Shown: piece by piece, positions 22,834-27,314 of the stretch
Position numbering within the stretch: the stretch's first letter is position 1
Layout: every line of letters begins with the position of its first letter
NCBI GenBank assembly: GCA_035524275.1
Contig: DATKPC010000081.1
Location: 1 to 27,314, forward strand
Source of the DNA: DATKPC01 sp035524275
Lineage (GTDB): Bacteria > Pseudomonadota > Gammaproteobacteria > Burkholderiales > Burkholderiaceae_F
DNA length: 27,314 nucleotides
Reading direction: 5' to 3'
The notes under the pieces: generated by a model
What the model saw: only the letters and a program-made list of their open reading frames with translations
Databases searched by the model: none
What the model was told of the DNA's origin: nothing
Program-made: the position numbers and the translations under genes

Positions 22834-23346
22834 GTGCATGACGCCCTTCGCCTCAACCATGCCCTTCGCGGGCTGCTCGGAGCCGCCATGTTGCTGCTCC
22901 TGGCCGCAAGCGGCCCCGCGCGCGCGCAGGACAATCCGCCGGCGGACGCCGGCGCGAGCAAGATGACGCCGGCGCAGCGCGCCGAATCCACGCCGAAGGG
23001 CGAGTTGCGGAATCCGTATACCGGCCAGGCCGACAAGGAGGCGGAAGGCCGCAAGCTGTTCATGAGCTACAGCTGCAGCGGCTGCCACGGCGGCACCGGC
23101 GGCGGCGGGATGTGCCCACAGGTCAACGGCGACGTCTGGTTCTATGGCCTCGGCGACGACGCGCTTTTCCGGCTGATCGCGACGGGCAGCGTCGGCATGC
23201 AGAAGGCCGGCTTCGAACGCCTCGGCGGCGTGGGCCTGCAGATGCCGTCCTTCGGAGAGATCATCAAGTCCGACGACGAGGTCTGGAAGATCCTGGCGTG
23301 GATCCGCAGCATCTACAAGGGGGATCCGAAGAAGAAGACGTGGTGA
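22834..23346 (+). CDS. xoxG: Cytochrome c of the XoxG/MoxG (cL) type
   Basis: A 170-residue protein from the GTG at 22834, 5 bp after GAGGAAG; the frame upstream belongs to the end of xoxJ and is unlikely to be coding. The signal peptide is GAAMLLLLAASGPARA. Haem attaches at CSGCH in LFMSYSCSGCHGGTGGGGMCPQ, and the axial methionine is probably in LQMPSFGE. The CHG...GGGMCP pattern matches the cytochrome at 5432. It should accept electrons from the alcohol dehydrogenase and pass them to a small cytochrome c and terminal oxidase. The stop is overlapped by the next start (GTGA at 23343). Confidence 0.9.
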   Translation: MHDALRLNHALRGLLGAAMLLLLAASGPARAQDNPPADAGASKMTPAQRAESTPKGELRNPYTGQADKEAEGRKLFMSYSCSGCHGGTGGGGMCPQVNGDVWFYGLGDDALFRLIATGSVGMQKAGFERLGGVGLQMPSFGEIIKSDDEVWKILAWIRSIYKGDPKKKTW

Positions 23347-24629
23347 GGCGCGGGCACGCGCGCTTCGACGGCGCGGTGCTGGCCCGCGCCGCCCGCCGTG
23401 GCGTCACGGTGCTTGCGGCGCTATGCGGAGCGGGTGCGGCGCTGGCGGCAGGGCCCGCAGTCGACGAGCCGGTGCCGCTCTCGATCACCTATGTGTCGGA
23501 CGAATCCTCGTCGACCGGGAGCATCGCGGAGACGGCTTCGGCGCGGCAGAACGGATCCTTCGGCGCGCGGACAGCCATCGAGGAACTGAATCTCAATGGG
23601 GGTTTCCTAGGCGGAACCTACGCGTTGCGCGCTTTCGTTCTCGCCAACGATGGCGCCGCCGGCGACGACTTGCGGGCCGCGTTGCGAGACGGTAGCCGGC
23701 TGGTCGTTGCCGACCTTGCGGCGCCCGACCTGCTGCGGCTCGCCGACCTGCCGGAAGCCGACGGTGCCGTGATCGTCGACGGGCGAACCAGCGACGACGT
23801 GCTGAGGGAGGGCGAGTGCCGCCGCAACGTACTCCACGTGCTGCCGGACTGGTCGATGCGTGCGGATGCCCTGGGACAGTTCCTGGCACGCCGGAACTGG
23901 CGGCGCTGGTTCCTGCTCTACGGAACCGCGGCGTCCGACCATGCCTACGCCGATGCGGTTCGCCGGGCGGCGCGACGCGTCGGAGCCCGGCTCGTCGCCG
24001 ACCGCGAATTTTCCGTCTCCCGCGACGACGAGACCGAGAATGATCGGCGCGAGCAGGTGCCGGCCTTGCTGATCGCGGCGACCCGCATCGAGGCCGACTA
24101 CGACGTGCTGGTGGTCGCCGATACGACCGACGCCTTCGGCCCGCAGTTGCCCTTCGACACGGCACGCCCGCGCCCGATCGCCGGCACGCACGGGCTCGTG
24201 CCGGCCGCGTGGCACCGCGGATTCAGGGAATTTGCGGCGCGCGCGATGACATTGCGGTTCATGCGACTCGCCGGTCGCGAGATGAGCGAGCGCGACTACG
24301 GGTCTTGGCTTGCTGTCGCCGTCCTGGGCGAGGCCGTCGTGCGCGCCGGCACGCACGATATCGCCGCCATTGATGCCTACCTGCGCTCGGAGCGGCTGTC
24401 GGTGCCGGCATTCAAGGGCGAAGGCGTTAACTTCCGGCCGTGGGACGGACAGTTGAGGCAACCGGTCGCGCTGTTCGGGCCTGACGCGCTGATCTCGATG
24501 TCGCCGCAGGAAGGCTTTACGCATGCGGGACACGCCAGCGATGCCCTGGGGCGCGATCGCGACGAGTCGGCGTGCCGCTTCCGCAGGCGCGGTGGTGAAA
24601 CCCGCGAAGAATCAGGAGAGTCCAGATGA
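23343..24629 (+). CDS. ABC-type substrate-binding protein of the PQQ alcohol dehydrogenase system
   Basis: A 428-residue protein starting at the GTG that overlaps the xoxG stop (GTG 23340 is also possible). A signal peptide (GVTVLAALCGAGAALAAGPA) precedes a two-lobed periplasmic binding fold of the branched-chain amino-acid/amide type: PLSITYVSDESSSTGS, ARTAIEELNLNGGFLGG, RRNVLHVLPDWSMRADAL, WFLLYGTAASDHAYADAVRRAARRVGA, DYDVLVVADTTDAFG. This family recurs in PQQ-dehydrogenase clusters together with ABC-type permeases and a propeller protein. No ABC permease or ATPase is in this window, so the partner is distant or the protein has another role. It is translationally coupled to the next gene. 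Confidence 0.85.
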   Translation: MRRGHARFDGAVLARAARRGVTVLAALCGAGAALAAGPAVDEPVPLSITYVSDESSSTGSIAETASARQNGSFGARTAIEELNLNGGFLGGTYALRAFVLANDGAAGDDLRAALRDGSRLVVADLAAPDLLRLADLPEADGAVIVDGRTSDDVLREGECRRNVLHVLPDWSMRADALGQFLARRNWRRWFLLYGTAASDHAYADAVRRAARRVGARLVADREFSVSRDDETENDRREQVPALLIAATRIEADYDVLVVADTTDAFGPQLPFDTARPRPIAGTHGLVPAAWHRGFREFAARAMTLRFMRLAGREMSERDYGSWLAVAVLGEAVVRAGTHDIAAIDAYLRSERLSVPAFKGEGVNFRPWDGQLRQPVALFGPDALISMSPQEGFTHAGHASDALGRDRDESACRFRRRGGETREESGESR

Positions 24630-25603
24630 GAACACAACCGATGAGGATGCAACGACTGGTCGTGGTGATGTCGCTTCTGGCCATGCGACCGGCCGATGCT
24701 GTCACGCTGTTCATCAGCGACGAGCGCGACAACACCGTGACGGCGGTTGACGCCGTGACGCTGGCGACGATCAAGAATATCCCGACGGGGCACCGGCCAC
24801 GCGGTATGGTGCTGACGCCCGACGGACGCGAACTGCTGGTGTGCGCCGGCGACGACAACCGCATCGACGTCATCGACACCGATTCGCTGGCCGTGGTCCG
24901 CACCATGGACCCCGGGCCGGATCCTGAAACGCTGGGCCTCGCCCCGAACGGGAAGACTGTCTACGTCGCGAACGAGGACGACAGCATGGTCACGATGCTC
25001 GATCGCGCGACCGGGGAGCGCCTGGGTCGATTCGCTGTCGGCATCGAACCGGAAGGCATCGCGATCAATGCCGACGAGTCCTCGGTCGTCGTCGTTTCCG
25101 AATCCAGCAGCATGGCGCATTTCTACGATACGCGCAGCAGGAAGCTCGTCGCGAACGTCCTCGTCGACGCGCGGCCCCGCGTCGCCGTATTTTCCCCCGA
25201 CGAGAAATACGTCTGGGTCGCCTCGGAGATCGGCGGCACGGTGTCCGTGATCGACGTGTCGACGCGCGCCGTCGTGCGCAAGATCGAATTCCCGATCCCG
25301 GGCGTTCGTCGCGAGTTCGTCCAGCCCGAAGGCATCCAGTTCGCCCGGAAGTCGGGCATCGCCTTCGTCGCGCTCGGTCGGGCGAACCGCGTTGCCGCCG
25401 TCGATATGGCCAGCTACGAAGTCAAGGGTTACGTCGAGGTCGGGCGTCGCGTCTGGCAACTTGGCCTGAGCCCGGACGGCGGGACGCTCTACTCCGTCAA
25501 CGGACTGACGAACGACGTGACCGTGGTCGATGTCGCGACGATGAAAGTGCAGCGCTCGCTGCCGGTCGGGCGCCTGCCCTGGGGCATCGCGGTGAAACCG
25601 TAG
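24626..25603 (+). CDS. PQQ-dependent catabolism-associated beta-propeller protein
   Basis: A 325-residue protein whose ATG overlaps the preceding stop (ATGA at 24626-24629). After a short signal peptide (RLVVVMSLLAMRPADA) come YVTN-type repeats: LFISDERDNTVTAVDAVTL, GMVLTPDGRELLVCAGDDNRIDVID, GLAPNGKTVYVANEDDSMVTMLD, GIAINADESSVVVVSESSS, AVFSPDEKYVWVASEIGGTVSVID, GLSPDGGTLYSVNGLTNDVTVVD. The length and repeat pattern match the family regularly linked with PQQ dehydrogenase and ABC-binding genes. Function is unproven; scaffolding or cofactor delivery in the periplasm has been suggested for such propellers. It is the last gene of the xox operon. Confidence 0.87.
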   Translation: MRTQPMRMQRLVVVMSLLAMRPADAVTLFISDERDNTVTAVDAVTLATIKNIPTGHRPRGMVLTPDGRELLVCAGDDNRIDVIDTDSLAVVRTMDPGPDPETLGLAPNGKTVYVANEDDSMVTMLDRATGERLGRFAVGIEPEGIAINADESSVVVVSESSSMAHFYDTRSRKLVANVLVDARPRVAVFSPDEKYVWVASEIGGTVSVIDVSTRAVVRKIEFPIPGVRREFVQPEGIQFARKSGIAFVALGRANRVAAVDMASYEVKGYVEVGRRVWQLGLSPDGGTLYSVNGLTNDVTVVDVATMKVQRSLPVGRLPWGIAVKP

Positions 25604-25606
25604 CGC

Positions 25607-25629
25607 ACCGCCGACGACGGATCGGCGGT
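25607..25629 (+). terminator. Possible operon-end stem-loop
   Basis: ACCGCCGA (25607-25614) and TCGGCGGT (25622-25629) form a perfect 8-bp stem with a 7-nt loop, 4 bp after the stop of the propeller gene. No T-run follows, so it would be a weak or Rho-dependent terminator of the xox operon. Confidence 0.45.
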
Positions 25630-25755
25630 CGCGTCACGACGGATTCGTCCATCGGCATGACCGCGCAGCCGGGAGCAGGGCCGGCCATCGGGACGAATTG
25701 CGCGGGCGAGTGAACGATTCGAAAATCCTCTCAGCACATTCGTGAGGGGGCGGGC

Positions 25756-26280
25756 ATGGACAACCTGATGACGGCGCTGCTCCATTGGGCGATCGTACTG
25801 ACCGGCTACCCGACACCACCGCACGTTCCGGTTGCCCAAATGGTGCCGCACGCCTTTCTCGTCGAGCATGCCTGTGGCGGCCGCGAGTGCAAGGTGTTCG
25901 GCTGGTACGAAGGCAAGGACGTCGTCTACCTCGACGACCGCTTCGATCCCGCAAACGACCTGTTCGCGGCTTCGGTCGTTGTCCACGAACTGACGCACTA
26001 CCTTCAGGCCGCGTCCGGACTTGACGGTTCGACGCAAGGCGGCGGGCCGGCACCGGCCGGCTGGCATTTCGTCGATTGCGACCTGACGATGGCGCTAGAG
26101 CGCGAGGCCTATGCCGCACAACAGGCGTTTCTCGTCCGCTATGGTGTCTATCGACCGGTAGGCGTCAGCATGCACGAGGCAGGCTGCGAGTCGAGCCACG
26201 CGGTGCGGCAGGCCGACGGCGAGGAGCCTCCGGGGCGGGCGCAGGCGCCTTCCGCGGCGGCGCTGCCCTCGCAGCCTTGA
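25756..26280 (+). CDS. Small HExxH-motif protein, putative metallopeptidase
   Basis: A 174-residue protein from the ATG at 25756, with GAGGGGG 5 bp upstream. The segment VVVHELTHYLQ has the HExxH zincin motif, and a downstream EREAYAAQQAF could supply a third metal ligand (the glutamate). Cysteines in EHACGGRECKVF and in HFVDCDLTM/ EAGCES may pair, which with a weakly hydrophobic N-terminus (NLMTALLHWAIVLTGY) suggests export. The last 25 residues are low-complexity. I do not recognise a characterised family. It is 150 bp after the xox operon on the same strand and may or may not be co-expressed. Confidence 0.72.
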   Translation: MDNLMTALLHWAIVLTGYPTPPHVPVAQMVPHAFLVEHACGGRECKVFGWYEGKDVVYLDDRFDPANDLFAASVVVHELTHYLQAASGLDGSTQGGGPAPAGWHFVDCDLTMALEREAYAAQQAFLVRYGVYRPVGVSMHEAGCESSHAVRQADGEEPPGRAQAPSAAALPSQP

Positions 26281-26331
26281 GCGGAGAACATCGCGCCGGC
26301 AGCAGCCCCGAAACGCCCTGTGCGATCGGGG

Positions 26332-27314
26332 CTATCGGCAGGCGAAGCTGTGCTCGCTCTCGATAGGCCCACCGACGTACGTCGCGGCGCGCGGATACGC
26401 GCACAAGGGTCGCGTGCGGCTCGGGGACCAGCTCGGCGGCACTTCGGCATTCGCGCCACCGGCATTCCCCGTGCCTCGCGCGGTCGCGACGACGCGCTCG
26501 GGCGCCCGTCCGGTCTCGACCCAGCGGATGAGCGGCGTGAGCAGGTCGAACTGATCCGTGGCCGGTCCGCCGCTGCAATGATTCATGCCCGGAACGGCAA
26601 ACAGCCGCGCCGAATCGGCGGCACCGTCGTCGCTGTCGTGCTCGCCGTCGCGCGCACCGAGGTGCCGGTACCAGCGGATCGTATCGAGGATCGAGAAGAT
26701 CGGATCGCTGACACCCTGGTAGACGATCATCCGGTCACCGCGCCGCCGGAATTCCTCGAGGCGCTCCGGTTCCGGCGGCGTCATGAACGCCATCCCGGAC
26801 TGCGTGTACGTCGCGTCCGTCGCGTAGATCTGGCGCGCCAGTTGCTGGATGTCGGCCGTCAGCGTGAACTGCGGCGGTATGAACGTGGTCGGGTCCGCGG
26901 GCGGCGTCTTGAACACGAAGCCGACCGCGCCCGGATCCAGCAGGATGGGCGCAATGAATTCCCAGAACACCGTGTTAACGGAGCCGTGCCCGCTGTCGAA
27001 CGGGAAGCGGGCATAGATCGGCCGGCCGTCCGGGGTGGTCGGCCCCGCGAAGTTGCGCGACAGCGCCGCCTTCTGCGCAGCCGTCAGGCACGTGCCGTCC
27101 CGCGGCCCCGCGCAGGTGGGCACGTCGACGTCGAGGTCGAATCGCCGCTGGCACGCCTGGAAGTCCTGGACCAAGCCGTCGACGGCGCCGTCGAGCGCGT
27201 CGCAACGTGCCAGCACCGCGTTGGAGACGAGTTGCCGCTCCGCCGCGGTCCACGCGCCGGACAGGTCCGGGAGCCCGGCGTAAGGACCGGACGCGATCAC
27301 GGCTCCTGGAACCG
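26332..27314 (-). CDS. Tannase/feruloyl-esterase family protein, N-terminus outside window
   Basis: The minus-strand frame is open from the window edge to a TAG at 26332-26334, giving more than 325 C-terminal residues; the start is beyond 27314. Features of the secreted tannase/feruloyl esterase family are visible: VLARCDALDGAVDGLVQDFQAC (with paired cysteines), TCLTAAQKAAL, IYARFPFDSG, RMIVYQGVSDPIFS containing the acid residue of the serine-hydrolase triad, and VPGMNHCSGGPATDQFDLL with the triad histidine and adjacent cysteine. The nucleophilic serine would lie upstream. Such enzymes release phenolic acids from plant esters. It converges with the HExxH gene (52 bp apart). Confidence 0.88.
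   Translation of the reverse strand, partial: VPGAVIASGPYAGLPDLSGAWTAAERQLVSNAVLARCDALDGAVDGLVQDFQACQRRFDLDVDVPTCAGPRDGTCLTAAQKAALSRNFAGPTTPDGRPIYARFPFDSGHGSVNTVFWEFIAPILLDPGAVGFVFKTPPADPTTFIPPQFTLTADIQQLARQIYATDATYTQSGMAFMTPPEPERLEEFRRRGDRMIVYQGVSDPIFSILDTIRWYRHLGARDGEHDSDDGAADSARLFAVPGMNHCSGGPATDQFDLLTPLIRWVETGRAPERVVATARGTGNAGGANAEVPPSWSPSRTRPLCAYPRAATYVGGPIESEHSFACR

Noticed and set aside
21099..23063. Minus-strand open frame of 654 codons opposite xoxJ and xoxG
   Set aside because: Arg/His-rich shadow composition; both plus-strand genes have signal peptides and family motifs.
1..27314. CRISPR arrays, tRNA or rRNA genes
   Set aside because: No regularly spaced direct repeats of CRISPR type and no tRNA cloverleaf or rRNA signature were noticed; rnpB is the only established RNA gene seen.

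Overview
The window is GC-rich, densely coded DNA from a Gram-negative proteobacterium. A betaproteobacterium (Burkholderiales-like) is most likely: the chemotaxis gene order cheW-cheR-cheD-cheB, a class A RNase P RNA without an obvious P13/P14 region, two TonB-dependent receptors and many Sec-exported periplasmic proteins all fit. The assignment is inferred from content, not from a database search.

Layout. (1) 1-2865: end of a chemotaxis operon (cheW 3' end, cheR, cheD, cheB). (2) 2892-3381: a 42-bp inverted repeat, then the RNase P RNA gene rnpB. (3) 3871-7815: an operon with a soluble-type PQQ sugar dehydrogenase, a MoxG/XoxG-like cytochrome c and a BtuB-like TonB receptor. (4) 8006-10360, minus strand: a second, larger TonB receptor. 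(5) 10714-13783: a NarL/LuxR-type response regulator, a MoxY-like membrane histidine kinase and a second NarL-type regulator. (6) 13884-14830: a GNAT acetyltransferase and a decayed IS66-type remnant. (7) 14945-15358: a small exported protein with four closely spaced EF-hands, resembling lanmodulin. (8) 16080-18581: a second NarX-type kinase (minus) and an exported YVTN beta-propeller protein. (9) 18966-25603: a six-gene-length xox-type operon encoding a PQQ alcohol dehydrogenase with the lanthanide-type D-Y-D motif, a XoxJ-like binding protein fused to ankyrin repeats, cytochrome cL-like XoxG, a PQQ-system ABC substrate-binding protein and a PQQ-associated beta-propeller protein (five genes). 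(10) 25756-27314: a small HExxH protein and the 3' part of a tannase/feruloyl-esterase family gene.

How it fits together. Almost everything from 3.6 to 25.6 kb looks like one lanthanide/PQQ periplasmic oxidation island: two quinoproteins with their own cytochromes, outer-membrane receptors that could import a metal chelate or cofactor, a candidate lanthanide-binding EF-hand protein, and two two-component systems of the type that control such enzymes. The strongest non-gene signal is a 13-bp palindrome, GGGA-N5-TCCC, found only in the intergenic regions examined: before the sugar-dehydrogenase operon, between the TonB receptor and the first regulator, after that regulator, downstream of the EF-hand gene, between kinase 2 and the YVTN gene, and before xoxF. 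At two places it sits upstream of a TAGAYT -10-like box, a short structured segment and a strong intrinsic terminator, which looks like a pair of about 75-85 nt small RNAs belonging to the same regulon. These regulatory claims are inferences from sequence and have not been tested.
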